A stretch of 32,809 bases of DNA. It comes from an uncultured Clostridia bacterium (lineage in GTDB: Bacteria; Bacillota; Clostridia; Christensenellales; CAG-314). The position numbers and the translations under genes were made by a program. Position 1 is the first letter of the stretch. Each line of letters starts with the position of its first letter. The stretch is from the NCBI GenBank assembly GCA_947601445.1, contig CANQGD010000001.1:97608-130416 (forward strand). Reading direction: 5' to 3'. Below, one piece after another: positions 18,065 through 27,825 of this stretch. The notes under the pieces are model-generated. The model had not been told where the DNA came from, made no database searches, and saw nothing but the letters and a program-made list of their open reading frames with translations.

Positions 18065-18067
18065 TTT

Positions 18068-19102
18068 ATGAAACGATCTCTGTTCTATGTCTCTTTGGTG
18101 GCGGCATTGTGTATCTGTTTGGGGTTGGCTGTTATGACGACGTTTGCTCACGCCGAGACTACTGCTTTTACAACTTCGGCACAATCTGCAATAGTGATGG
18201 AACAGTCGTCTCGTCGCGTGTTGTTTTCAAAAAATGCGGACGAGCATTTGCCTATGGCAAGTACCACAAAAATAGTCACTGCGCTTACGGTCTTGAATCA
18301 TGCGGCTTTGGACGATGTGGTAGAAGTAGGTAAGCAAGCTGTCGGCATCGAAGGTTCGTCAATTTATTTGCGCGAGGGAGAACATCTCACGGTGAAAGAA
18401 TTGCTGTTGGGGTTGATGCTTCGAAGCGGAAACGACAGCGCGGTTGCGCTTGCTTTGCATGTCGCGGGGAGCATAGAGGCTTTTGCGGAATTGATGAATC
18501 AAACCGCTTTGGAAAACGGCTGTAAAGACTGTCACTTTGTAAATCCTCACGGGTTGCATGACGGAGAACATTATACATCTGCGCACGATTTGGCGATCTT
18601 GACTTGCGCGGCATTGGAAAACGCGTCGTTCAGAGAAATTGTCTCGGCAAAAACCGCGCGCATTTCCAACGAAGGAATGGAGTACGACCGACTGCTTGTC
18701 AACAAAAACAAACTTTTGGCAAGTTATTTCGGTGCCGACGGTGTAAAAACAGGATACACAAAAAAGGCGGGACGGTGTTTTGTGGGCAGCGCGACTCAAA
18801 ACGGTATGCAGGTCGTTGTTGTTGTGCTTAATTGCGGACCGATGTTCGAAGATACGGCAAAAATGCTGGACGCCGCTTTTGCGGAATATAACTTGCAAAC
18901 AGCAATTCCGATAAACAAGGTTTGCGGCAGGCAAAACAAAAACGGCAAGGATATTTATTATTATTGCCGCGAAAGATTTGTTTATCCCGTAAAGAGCGGA
19001 GAATGTTTAACTGCCAAAGTAAATCTCGAAAAACTTTGCGTGGAGGTTTATTTGAACGAAACCAAGATCAAAGCCTTGCCGTTGAGTATTTTGGAAATAT
19101 AA
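18068..19102 (+). CDS. Serine-type D-Ala-D-Ala carboxypeptidase (DacF/DacB-like)
   Basis: 344 aa. Signal peptide, MASTTKIVTALTVLNH (SxxK), LMLRSGNDSAVALALHVAGS (SGN), GADGVKTGYTKKAGRCFVGSA (KTG). Confidence 0.93.
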   Translation: MKRSLFYVSLVAALCICLGLAVMTTFAHAETTAFTTSAQSAIVMEQSSRRVLFSKNADEHLPMASTTKIVTALTVLNHAALDDVVEVGKQAVGIEGSSIYLREGEHLTVKELLLGLMLRSGNDSAVALALHVAGSIEAFAELMNQTALENGCKDCHFVNPHGLHDGEHYTSAHDLAILTCAALENASFREIVSAKTARISNEGMEYDRLLVNKNKLLASYFGADGVKTGYTKKAGRCFVGSATQNGMQVVVVVLNCGPMFEDTAKMLDAAFAEYNLQTAIPINKVCGRQNKNGKDIYYYCRERFVYPVKSGECLTAKVNLEKLCVEVYLNETKIKALPLSILEI

Positions 19103-19194
19103 AGAGTAACGTGTCGCGTTTTGTTTGTGAGCGCAATTTCGTTCGGTTGCTTGGGCTTATCAAGAACTTTGTAAAATAACTTTTGAATCTATTT

Positions 19195-19224
19195 TCGGAC
19201 AGCTTTTAAGCAGAGGCTGTCTGA
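19195..19224 (+). terminator. Possible terminator after the D,D-carboxypeptidase gene
   Basis: TCGGACAGC / GCTGTCTGA stem (one G-T pair) followed by a T-rich but interrupted tail. Confidence 0.4.
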
Positions 19225-19344
19225 TTTGTTTATAAAAAAGCGTGCAAGACGACAAATACTTGATTTTTTTATTAAAGTAGGTTATTATATAATTGACTAT
19301 AATGGTAATTGTTTGTCTTTGAAAAATGACAACTTCGGAGAACA

Positions 19345-20046
19345 ATGACAAGACTCAACAAATTTCTTGCGGAAAGCGGCGTAGGCAGCAGACGTGAATG
19401 TGATCGTCTTATTGCCGACGGCGCAGTAAAAATAAACGGCAAAGTGGCGCTTTTGGGCGCTATCGTTGAAGACGGCGACCGCGTTACCGTCCACGACAAA
19501 CGAATCGGCGACAAGCAAAAGTCCGTGTATCTGATGTTGCACAAACCCAAAGGTTATATTACAACGGTAAAGGACGATCTCGGCCGTAAAACGGTCATGG
19601 AGTTGGTGCATGTAAATGTTCGCCTGTATCCCGTCGGCAGACTCGATTACGATACGGAAGGTTTGTTGATTTTGACAAACGACGGCGAACTTGCCAATCG
19701 GCTTACGCATCCCCGAAACGAGATAGACAAGACGTATATTGCGAGGATCTCCGGCATTCTTACACCGACAGAGCGTGCGTCGTTGGAAAAAGGCGTGCTT
19801 GTAGACGGAGTAAAAACGGCTCCGGCTCGCGTAAAAATTCTCAGACAAGATCAACATCACACTCGTTGCGAAGTTACCATTCACGAGGGGCGCAATCACC
19901 AGGTCAAAAAAATGTTTGCCGCGGTTGGCAAGGAAGTGGAATTTTTGAAGCGTGTCGCTATCGGTGATCTTCGCCTCGGCGGTCTTAAACGTGGAGATAC
20001 CAGATATTTGACGGAAAGCGAAGTGGAGTACCTGAAAAAACTTTAA
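19345..20046 (+). CDS. RsuA/RluB-family rRNA pseudouridine synthase
   Basis: 233 aa. TRLNKFLAESGVGSRRECDRLIADGAVKING (S4), LYPVGRLDYDTEGLLILTNDGELANRLTHP, EGRNHQVKKMFAAVG. Confidence 0.95.
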   Translation: MTRLNKFLAESGVGSRRECDRLIADGAVKINGKVALLGAIVEDGDRVTVHDKRIGDKQKSVYLMLHKPKGYITTVKDDLGRKTVMELVHVNVRLYPVGRLDYDTEGLLILTNDGELANRLTHPRNEIDKTYIARISGILTPTERASLEKGVLVDGVKTAPARVKILRQDQHHTRCEVTIHEGRNHQVKKMFAAVGKEVEFLKRVAIGDLRLGGLKRGDTRYLTESEVEYLKKL

Positions 20047-20792
20047 TGAACATTCTATTGACAAATGACGACGGATATTTCAGCAGCGGTCTGCAAATTA
20101 TGAGTAGCGAGCTTTCGGCTCGTGGGCACAACGTGTACGTAGTTGCGCCTGACGGACAGCGCTCGGGATTTTCACACGCAATGAATTACAACAAGCCCCT
20201 TGTTCTGAATCAATTGCTGTCATATTGCGGTGCAAAAAAAGCATATGTATGTTCCGGCACTCCTGCGGACTGTGTTCGTATAGCAATTTTGCACTTGGGT
20301 ATAAAATTTGATTTGATAATCGCCGGTCCAAATAATGCCGCCAATTTCGGAAGGTCGTTGATTTGTTCAGGCACGGTAGGCGCGGCGGAAGAGGGCGCTC
20401 TTTGCGGTGTAAAAAGTATTGCGATCTCGCGTTTGGAACATGGCGGCGCTTATTACTCAACGGTGAATTTTCTTGTGCGAAATTTAGATGTTCTTGCGGG
20501 CGCCATTGCACCTGATACTTTTCTTAACATAAACGTTCCCAATTTGCCCGCCGATAAAATTTGCGGCGTAAAGGTTTGCGCCCAGAGTACAGTGTTGCCC
20601 TCTTTTAGCGACGCGTGCGAAATGGTCGATAGCGGCACCGTAAAGATCGTGGGAAAGAGAAATCCCGTCACCGAAGAGGACAGCGACGTCGTTTGGGCAA
20701 GCAGAAATTACATTACGATAACTCCGTTGACTGTATCGCGCACGGATCGCACTCAAATGGAAAAAATAAAGAGGTTGGAAAAATGCGAATAG
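20046..20792 (+). CDS. surE: 5'/3'-nucleotidase SurE
   Basis: 248 aa. MNILLTNDDGYFSSGLQIM, VVAPDGQRSGFSHAM, CSGTPADCVRIAI, AGPNNAANFGRSLICSGTVGAAEEGALCGV. Confidence 0.93.
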   Translation: MNILLTNDDGYFSSGLQIMSSELSARGHNVYVVAPDGQRSGFSHAMNYNKPLVLNQLLSYCGAKKAYVCSGTPADCVRIAILHLGIKFDLIIAGPNNAANFGRSLICSGTVGAAEEGALCGVKSIAISRLEHGGAYYSTVNFLVRNLDVLAGAIAPDTFLNINVPNLPADKICGVKVCAQSTVLPSFSDACEMVDSGTVKIVGKRNPVTEEDSDVVWASRNYITITPLTVSRTDRTQMEKIKRLEKCE

Positions 20793-21994
20793 CTGTGATC
20801 GGCGGAGGTCCTGCGGGTATGATGGCGGCAATCACCGCGGCAAAAAACGGTGCGGAAGTTACTTTGTTCGAGAAAAACGAGAAAATCGGCAAAAAACTTT
20901 ACATAAGCGGAAAGGGGCGGTGTAACATCACAAACAATTGCAGTTGTGCGGAGTTTATGAACAATATTGCGACCAATGCAAAATTCTTGTATGGCGCCAT
21001 AAACAAATTTTCTCCGAATGACACAATCGATTTTTGTTCTTCGAATGGACTGCATCTTAAAACCGAACGCGGCAATAGAGTTTTTCCTGTGTCGGATAAA
21101 TCGGGCGATGTTAACAAATTTTTTGCACGTATGTTGGATAAATGCGGTGTAAATGTGCGTTTGAATACTCAAATTTTGTCTGTACAATATCGGGAATCGA
21201 CATTTGTATTAACTACTATTTCAGACATAGAAGTATTTGATAGGGTAATTTTGGCAACCGGAGGCATAAGTTACAGTGCAACGGGCAGCACAGGAGACGG
21301 ATACGTTTTCGCCCGAAAGTTAGGTCATAAAATAGCTTCTCCCAAGCCCGCATTGTGTCGGATACTTTGCAAAAATACGGCGTCGCTCGAAGGTTTGTCT
21401 CTAAAAAACGTAACGATTTCGGTATTGGGAAAAGATTTTTCGGATAGCGAATTCGGCGAAATGTTGTTTACAAACAACGGCGTTGGCGGACCGGCTGTAT
21501 TGTCTTTGTCCTCGCGAATAAACAAACGATCGCTTTGCGGTGCGGCTGTCGTTATAGATTTGAAACCCGCGTTGGACGAAAATAAATTAGACGCGCGTAT
21601 TCTCAGAGATTTTTCCGAAAACAGCAACAAAAACTTTATCAATTCCCTCAACGCTTTGTTGCCGGAGCGATTGATAAAAGAGGTTGCGCTTCAAAGCAAA
21701 ATCCCTTTTGAAAAAAAGGTAAATCAAATAACTGCCGAAGAACGCGCTCGGTTGGTTTCCGCATGTAAAGGGCTTCGTTTCGATTGCGTCGGTTTGGATG
21801 ACGTCGAATACGGCATCGTAACTTGCGGCGGGGTATCTGTTGACGAGGTCAGCCCTTCCTCAATGGAAAGCAAACTTGTAAAAGGATTGTTTTTTGCGGG
21901 AGAATTGTTGGATGTAGACGCTTATACGGGCGGTTTTAACATTCAGATAGCGCTATCCACGGGTTATGTTGCAGGTTGCAACGCCGCAAAATAG
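20783..21994 (+). CDS. HI0933/YhiN-type NAD(P)/FAD-dependent oxidoreductase
   Basis: MRIAVIGGGPAGMMAAITAAKNGAEVTLFEKNEKIGKKLYISGKGRCNITNN, VILATGGISYSATGSTGDGY, ELLDVDAYTGGFNIQIALSTGYVAG. Start at 20783 instead of 20693 because translation before it runs inside surE in another frame. Confidence 0.92.
   Translation: MRIAVIGGGPAGMMAAITAAKNGAEVTLFEKNEKIGKKLYISGKGRCNITNNCSCAEFMNNIATNAKFLYGAINKFSPNDTIDFCSSNGLHLKTERGNRVFPVSDKSGDVNKFFARMLDKCGVNVRLNTQILSVQYRESTFVLTTISDIEVFDRVILATGGISYSATGSTGDGYVFARKLGHKIASPKPALCRILCKNTASLEGLSLKNVTISVLGKDFSDSEFGEMLFTNNGVGGPAVLSLSSRINKRSLCGAAVVIDLKPALDENKLDARILRDFSENSNKNFINSLNALLPERLIKEVALQSKIPFEKKVNQITAEERARLVSACKGLRFDCVGLDDVEYGIVTCGGVSVDEVSPSSMESKLVKGLFFAGELLDVDAYTGGFNIQIALSTGYVAGCNAAK
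21184..21234 (+). repeat. Possible copy 4 of the dispersed element, inside the HI0933-type CDS
   Basis: ACAATATCGGGAATCGACATTTGTATTAACTACTATTTCAGACATAGAAGT. Same order and spacing (1-nt longer); TACAA/TTGTA and CTACTAT/ATAGAAG arms. Confidence 0.35.
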
Positions 21995-22003
21995 GAGAAA
22001 AAT

Positions 22004-22357
22004 ATGGTGATAATTCGCGGCGCCGTTTGCGCCGAAAATACCGCGGAGGATATTTCCGCGCGTTCGGTAGAATTGATACAAGAAATATTGCAACGTAACG
22101 GATTGCGCAAGAGTGAAATCCAAGCGATAATTTTTACCGCAACGGACGATCTTGACGCTTGCTATCCCGCAGCGGCGGTGCGCAACGCTTTGGATATGAC
22201 TGCAACCGCATTTATTTGCGCGCAGGAAATGAAAGTGAAAAACAGTCTCGATCATTGCATACGCGTGTGTGTGTTTGCGGAAGGAATTTCCCAAAAGGAA
22301 TGTATCCATTGTTATCTCGGTAAAGCGGCAAGTTTGCGTCCCGATTTAACTGTGTGA
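22004..22357 (+). CDS. aroH: Chorismate mutase, AroH class
   Basis: 117 aa. IIRGAVCAENTAEDISARSVELIQEIL, IIFTATDDLDACYPAAAVR, KNSLDHCIRVCV, CYLGKAASLRPDL. Confidence 0.92.
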   Translation: MVIIRGAVCAENTAEDISARSVELIQEILQRNGLRKSEIQAIIFTATDDLDACYPAAAVRNALDMTATAFICAQEMKVKNSLDHCIRVCVFAEGISQKECIHCYLGKAASLRPDLTV

Positions 22358-22406
22358 ATCAAAACATTTTAGTAAATACGGCTTTTTAAGTCTGTGCGGA
22401 GGTTCG

Positions 22407-23129
22407 ATGAACAACAGGTTTGTTATTTTCTTGTTAAAGTTTGCGAGAATGGCTTGTCGGCCCTTTTTCCCCATAGAAATATTCGGCGAACGTAATATCG
22501 AAAATAAAAAATGTCTCATTGTCGGCAATCATTTGTCGGGATGGGACCCCATAATGTATACGATGTGGATGAAAAACATCGTTCCTTTTGTATACAAGGC
22601 GGAATTTGATAAAAGTTTGTTTTTGAGGTGGATTTTTCAAGGTATGGAGTGTATTCCCGTCCACAGAGGTGAAGCGGATATAACTGCCTCGAAATCTATT
22701 CTTCGATTGCTTAAACAAGACAAATCCGTGTGTCTTTTTCCCGAGGGAACGCGCAATCCCAACGTTGACTGTTTGCAGGAGTTTCACACCGGCGCGGCAT
22801 TGTTCGCCATCAAAACCAAAGCGCCCGTCAGACCTTTTTATATTTGGGATAAGACGAAGGTTATGCGGAAAAATTATATGATAATAGGCGACGCTTTCAG
22901 TTTGGAAGAATTTTACGACAAACCGTTGAACAAGCAAACGTTGGAAGAAGCGACAGAGGTCATTCGCAACGAGATAGATCGACTTCGTTTACGTCTTAAC
23001 GCGTTATTGGAAGAACGCGGAGTCAAACGCAGACCGCGAACCAAAAAGGAACAGGCAAAAATAGACGAATACAACAAGAGTATGCTGCAATCGGTTGAAC
23101 AAGCCCCCGATCAAGGAGAAAACAAGTGA
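22407..23129 (+). CDS. plsC: 1-acyl-sn-glycerol-3-phosphate acyltransferase
   Basis: 240 aa. NHLSGWDP (Hx4D), LFPEGTRNP, TGAALFAIKTKAPVRPFYI. Confidence 0.9.
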   Translation: MNNRFVIFLLKFARMACRPFFPIEIFGERNIENKKCLIVGNHLSGWDPIMYTMWMKNIVPFVYKAEFDKSLFLRWIFQGMECIPVHRGEADITASKSILRLLKQDKSVCLFPEGTRNPNVDCLQEFHTGAALFAIKTKAPVRPFYIWDKTKVMRKNYMIIGDAFSLEEFYDKPLNKQTLEEATEVIRNEIDRLRLRLNALLEERGVKRRPRTKKEQAKIDEYNKSMLQSVEQAPDQGENK

Positions 23130-25156
23130 AGATTCTTTTGCCCAAAGAAATCGGATTTTGCAACGGCGTTTGCTCCGCAATAAAAAAAGCCTCCGCGCTT
23201 AAAGGCGACGCGTATTGTCTGGGACAGCTCGTTCACAATGCCCGTGTAACCGAAGAGTTGGAGCAAAACGGTTTGAAAACAGTGGACGATATTTCGCAAG
23301 TTCCGGATGGCGCTACCGTCGTTATAAGAGCGCACGGCGCGCCCAAATACGTTTACGACGAAGCTGCCGAACGCAAAATAAATATTGTGGACGCTACATG
23401 TCCGTCGGTAAAAGCCATTCAGCTCAAAGCAAAACGCTATCATGAAAAAGGATACCGTATAGTTCTTGTGGGCGACGCGTCGCATCCGGAGATTATCGGT
23501 ATAAACGGGTGGTGCGACAATTCCGCGATAATCTTCGACGGTAAGTCACGTTTGGAATTGAAAGACGCCGATAAAGTGCTTATTTTGTTCCAAACCACCT
23601 TCGATACGCGATTTTTTGAAAAAAGTTTGCAAAATATTTCAACAGACCGCGTTAAAACGCTTGAAATATTTAATACAATTTGTTATACTACTTCACAAAG
23701 GCAATATTATGCACAGATATTGTCGCGCGAATGCGATTTGGCAATTGTGGTGGGAGATTCCAACAGTTCCAACACACGAAGACTGTTTGAAATTGCTTCT
23801 CGCAATTGCAGGACCGTTATGACGGACGGCAATCTGGACGGTATTGACTTATCTAAATGTAAAAAAGCCTGTATCATTTCAGGCGCATCAACTCCGACAG
23901 AGTTGATTAAGGGGGTTTTGAAAACAATGTGTGAAAATGCAAAAGATACCGTTGTTGAAACGGTTGAATCCGGCGAACAAGTCGAGATTGCTTCCGAAAT
24001 TGCTACGGAAGAGAAGGTAATGGACAAAGACGAAGCTATGCTTGCGAAAGCAGTGTCCGAGATGAAAGAAGGTCACAGATACAAACTCGGTCAAAAGGTC
24101 AGATGTCGCGTTGTTTTGGTCAGTGACGACGGCGTGTATGTCAGTATTCCAAGTTCCAAAAAGGAAGGTTTCATTCCCAACGAAGAACTTTCGCTCGAAG
24201 GTGATTATCAGTCTGTAAAAGAAGAACTGAAAAAGTCCATGACGGATGAGCCCAACGGCGCTACTTTGGACTGTGCGGTTATTTCCGTGGAAAAGGGCAT
24301 CACTCTTTCGAAAAAGATCATCGACGAAAGATACAAAGATGACGCTTTGGTAGAAGGTATCAAGCAAGGAAATGAATTTCAGGCTGTGATGACTCGCGTC
24401 GGCAAGGAGTGCTTGACGGGCAAGCTCGGTAGTTATACGGTTATTGTGCATGCTTCTCAAATTCGCATCGGCTATGTCAAAAATCTAAACGATTACGTCG
24501 GAAAAACGTTGAGATTGACGGTCAGCGGTCCCGACAAGGTGGACGATCACAAACGCGTGATTTTTGCAAGTCAAAAGCAGATATTGCTTGCCGAAAAGAA
24601 AGCCAAGGAAGATGAATTCTGGAACAACATCGAAGTGGGCGAAATCGTTGACGGAAAAGTGTTGAGATTTGCTTCGTTCGGCGCTTTCATAGACGTACGC
24701 GGATTTGACTGTCTCGCTCATTCAACGGATTTGTCGTGGGATCGCATTTCCGGTCCGGCAGAAGTGTTGGAAATCGGCAAAACATACGAATTTGTTGTTC
24801 TTGCCCTCGATAGAGAAAAGAACAGAGTATCTTTGGGATACAAACAACTTCAACCGCAACCTTGGGACGTTGCCGCGGAAAAATTCCCCGTGGGCGCACG
24901 CGTAAAGGGCAAGGTGGCGCGTATAATGCCTTTCGGCGCATTTGTGGAATTGGACAAACACATCGACGGTTTGCTGCACGTTTCCAATGTTTCCTGGGAA
25001 TGGCTTGACGACATCAACAATGCGTTGAAGGTCGGTGACGAAATCGAAGTGGAAGTGTTGGGGTTCGACAAGGAAAACAAACGCATCACGCTTTCGCGTA
25101 AAGCTTTGCTCCCCAGAACCGAAGCGCAACCCGCGCCGGAAAAGCAAGAAGAATAA
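23126..25156 (+). CDS. ispH: Fused 4-hydroxy-3-methylbut-2-enyl diphosphate reductase (IspH) / ribosomal protein S1-like protein
   Basis: 676 aa. IspH part: EIGFCNGVCSAIKKA, LVHNARVTEEL, RAHGAP, VDATCPSV, SHPEIIGINGW, FQTTF, NTICYTTSQRQ, GDSNSSNTRRL, SGASTP. C-terminal part: S1 repeats such as GEIVDGKVLRFASFGAFIDV and GARVKGKVARIMPFGAFVEL. Confidence 0.95.
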   Translation: MKILLPKEIGFCNGVCSAIKKASALKGDAYCLGQLVHNARVTEELEQNGLKTVDDISQVPDGATVVIRAHGAPKYVYDEAAERKINIVDATCPSVKAIQLKAKRYHEKGYRIVLVGDASHPEIIGINGWCDNSAIIFDGKSRLELKDADKVLILFQTTFDTRFFEKSLQNISTDRVKTLEIFNTICYTTSQRQYYAQILSRECDLAIVVGDSNSSNTRRLFEIASRNCRTVMTDGNLDGIDLSKCKKACIISGASTPTELIKGVLKTMCENAKDTVVETVESGEQVEIASEIATEEKVMDKDEAMLAKAVSEMKEGHRYKLGQKVRCRVVLVSDDGVYVSIPSSKKEGFIPNEELSLEGDYQSVKEELKKSMTDEPNGATLDCAVISVEKGITLSKKIIDERYKDDALVEGIKQGNEFQAVMTRVGKECLTGKLGSYTVIVHASQIRIGYVKNLNDYVGKTLRLTVSGPDKVDDHKRVIFASQKQILLAEKKAKEDEFWNNIEVGEIVDGKVLRFASFGAFIDVRGFDCLAHSTDLSWDRISGPAEVLEIGKTYEFVVLALDREKNRVSLGYKQLQPQPWDVAAEKFPVGARVKGKVARIMPFGAFVELDKHIDGLLHVSNVSWEWLDDINNALKVGDEIEVEVLGFDKENKRITLSRKALLPRTEAQPAPEKQEE

Positions 25157-25241
25157 TTTAATAAAATACCGATTCTCCGAAGACAGACAAACTCCGACTG
25201 CTTCGTAGTTTACGGCAAATATAAAAAAAGGAGAAAAAATA

Positions 25242-25496
25242 ATGACAAAGCAAGAGATCATTGCAAAATTCGGCAGAAAAGAAGGCGACACAGGTTCGCC
25301 GGAAGTTCAAATCGCATTGCTTACGGAGCGTATCAATCACTTGACCGAGCATTTGAGAACTCACCAAAAGGACCATCATTCCAGACGCGGACTGTTGCAA
25401 ATGGTAGGTCGCAGAAAAGGTTTGTTGGACTACCTCAAACAAACGGACATTGAAAAATACCGTAAAATCATTGCAGATTTGGGACTCAGAAAGTAA
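25242..25496 (+). CDS. rpsO: 30S ribosomal protein S15
   Basis: 84 aa. [51 protein letters not shown]. Confidence 0.97.
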   Translation: MTKQEIIAKFGRKEGDTGSPEVQIALLTERINHLTEHLRTHQKDHHSRRGLLQMVGRRKGLLDYLKQTDIEKYRKIIADLGLRK

Positions 25497-25504
25497 TGTC
25501 GTAA

Positions 25505-25547
25505 GAGGAGAAAGGGCAAACAATCCGACGCCCTCTCTCCTTTTTTT
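25505..25547 (+). terminator. Intrinsic terminator between rpsO and pnp
   Basis: AGGAGAAAGGGC pairs with GCCCTCTCTCCT (one internal mismatch), followed by TTTTTTT. Confidence 0.8.
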
Positions 25548-25651
25548 GTTATTTACGGAATAAAAATTTCATTTAATCGGTATACAAACGAAAAACATAG
25601 ACAATGTTTTTCAAGTGAATATAGAGTTAAGGAAAGGAGAAAGAGAAGAAA

Positions 25652-27772
25652 ATGCAACAATTTAAAAGAACAGACGGTAAAATCGGCGACAGAGATTACC
25701 ATATATTTCAAATGGAAATAGGCGGAAGAACTGTCAGCGTCGAAGTGGGTAAGTATGCCGAACAGGCAAACGGATCGGTAATGGTATCTTGCGGCGAAAC
25801 GGTTGTTATGACAAACGTAACGCTTGCGGATAAGCCTCGCGACGGTATAGATTTCTTTCCGTTGGGCGTGGATTTCGAAGAAAAAATGTACTCCGTAGGA
25901 AAAATTCCCGGCGGATTTAAAAAAAGAGAAGGAAGAGCAAGCGACAAAGCGATATTAACGTCGCGTCTTATCGACAGACCGATACGTCCTTTGTTCCCCA
26001 AAGGATTTTTGAACGATGTATCCGTAATTGCAACGGCAATGTCTGTTGAACCGGACATTCAACCGGAAGTTTATGCCATGATGGGCAGTTCCATTGCCCT
26101 GACAATTTCCGACATTCCTTTTGCCGGTCCCACGGGCAGTGTTGTTGTGGGATATGTGGACGGCGAATATATCATCAATCCCAATGCGGAGCAAAGGGAA
26201 AAGAGTCTGCTCAACCTCAATCTTGCCGGAACCAAAGACGCCATTATGATGGTGGAAGCCGGCGCAAACGAAATTTCCGAAAAGGAAATGTTGGACGCTA
26301 TTTTGTTCGGACACGAAGCAATCAAGGAACAGTGCGAATTTATCGAGTGGATCAGAGAACAAATCGGTAAGCCCAAGAAAAACGTAACGCTGTATCTGCC
26401 TCCCGTAGAGCACGAAATGCTTATTCGCCCCTATGCGGATGAAATGCTTACGGAAGCGCTTAAAACTTTCGACAGATATGAACGTCAGGCAAACCAGGAT
26501 GAAGTGGAGAGAAAGGTCAGAGAACATTTCGCACAGACAAATCCCGAAGTGTTGGACAGCATCGGAGACGTTCTGTACAAAATGACCAAAGAAAAAGTAC
26601 GCGCGCGCATACTCAACGAAGGTATTCGTCCCGACGGAAGAAGTCTTACGGAAATACGTCCCATTTGGTGCGAAGCGGGTATTTTGCCGAGAGTACACGG
26701 AAGCGGTGTTTTCACCCGCGGAATGACGCAGGTTATTACGACGGCAACACTCGGAACTATCTCCGAAGTACAAAAATTGGAAAATCTCGACGATACCGAC
26801 ACTTTCAAGCGTTATATGCATCATTACAACATGCCGGGTTACTCCACGGGCGAGGCAAAGCCTCTGCGCAGTCCGGGCAGACGCGAAATAGGTCACGGCG
26901 CTCTTGCAGAACGCGCATTGGAACCCGTTATTCCGAGCGAGGAAGAGTTCCCGTACGCAATTCGCACCGTCAGCGAAGTGGTATCCAGCAACGGCAGTAC
27001 TTCGCAGGCAAGCGTTTGCGGTTCCACATTGGCGCTTATGGACGCCGGTGTGCCTATCAAAGCTCCCGTTGCGGGTATTGCCATGGGACTGATGAAGTCC
27101 GAAGACGGCAGCAAAGTGGCGATCCTTTCGGATATTCAGGGATTGGAAGATTTTCTCGGCGATATGGACTTCAAAGTGGCAGGCACAAGCAAAGGTATAA
27201 CCGCCATTCAGATGGATATAAAAATCAAAGGTATAGATGAAAATATTCTTCGTACCGCACTCGAACAAGCTCGCCAAGGCAGATTGTTTATTTTGGACAA
27301 AATGTTGTCGGTTCTGCCCGCTCCGAGAGAGGAACTCTCCAAGTATGCGCCTAAGATCATCTCCTTTACTATAGACCCGGATAAGATCAGAGAAGTTATC
27401 GGCAGCGGCGGAAAAACGATAAATAAGATTATCGATGAAACAGGCGTCAAGATCGATATAACCGATGACGGTACGGTGTTTATTGCAACTGCCGACCAAG
27501 AAATGTCCGAAAAGGCAAAGAAGCTGATTATGACAATTGCCAAGGACCCCGAGGTAGGCGATGAATTTACCGGTAAAGTCGTTCGTATACTCAATTTCGG
27601 CGCATTTGTTGAACTTGCTCCGGGAAAAGACGGAATGATCCATATTTCCAAACTATCCAAGGAACATGTCGATAAAGTCACCGACGTTGTAAATATCGAT
27701 GACGTTGTTAATGTAAAAGTTATCAAGGTCAGCGACAAGGGGATAGATCTCAAACTTATCAAAAAGCTGTAA
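25652..27772 (+). CDS. pnp: Polyribonucleotide nucleotidyltransferase (PNPase)
   Basis: 706 aa. Two RNase PH-like domains (DFFPLGVDFEEKMYSVGKIPGGFKKREGR; RSPGRREIGHGALAERALEP), KH (IREVIGSGGKTINKIIDETG) and S1 (FTGKVVRILNFGAFVELAPGKDGMIHISKL). Confidence 0.98.
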   Translation: MQQFKRTDGKIGDRDYHIFQMEIGGRTVSVEVGKYAEQANGSVMVSCGETVVMTNVTLADKPRDGIDFFPLGVDFEEKMYSVGKIPGGFKKREGRASDKAILTSRLIDRPIRPLFPKGFLNDVSVIATAMSVEPDIQPEVYAMMGSSIALTISDIPFAGPTGSVVVGYVDGEYIINPNAEQREKSLLNLNLAGTKDAIMMVEAGANEISEKEMLDAILFGHEAIKEQCEFIEWIREQIGKPKKNVTLYLPPVEHEMLIRPYADEMLTEALKTFDRYERQANQDEVERKVREHFAQTNPEVLDSIGDVLYKMTKEKVRARILNEGIRPDGRSLTEIRPIWCEAGILPRVHGSGVFTRGMTQVITTATLGTISEVQKLENLDDTDTFKRYMHHYNMPGYSTGEAKPLRSPGRREIGHGALAERALEPVIPSEEEFPYAIRTVSEVVSSNGSTSQASVCGSTLALMDAGVPIKAPVAGIAMGLMKSEDGSKVAILSDIQGLEDFLGDMDFKVAGTSKGITAIQMDIKIKGIDENILRTALEQARQGRLFILDKMLSVLPAPREELSKYAPKIISFTIDPDKIREVIGSGGKTINKIIDETGVKIDITDDGTVFIATADQEMSEKAKKLIMTIAKDPEVGDEFTGKVVRILNFGAFVELAPGKDGMIHISKLSKEHVDKVTDVVNIDDVVNVKVIKVSDKGIDLKLIKKL

Positions 27773-27792
27773 ATCTTTCGGATCAACATAAT

Positions 27793-27825
27793 TACCCTGC
27801 TGTTCGCAAACAGCAGGGTATTATT
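27793..27825 (+). terminator. Hairpin terminator downstream of pnp
   Basis: TACCCTGCTGTT-cgca-AACAGCAGGGTA, perfect 12-bp stem, followed by TTATT. Confidence 0.65.

Noticed and set aside
25955-27643. 562-aa minus-strand ORF antisense to pnp
   Set aside because: Mirrors a highly conserved pnp frame; composition shows no recognisable domain, consistent with a shadow ORF.
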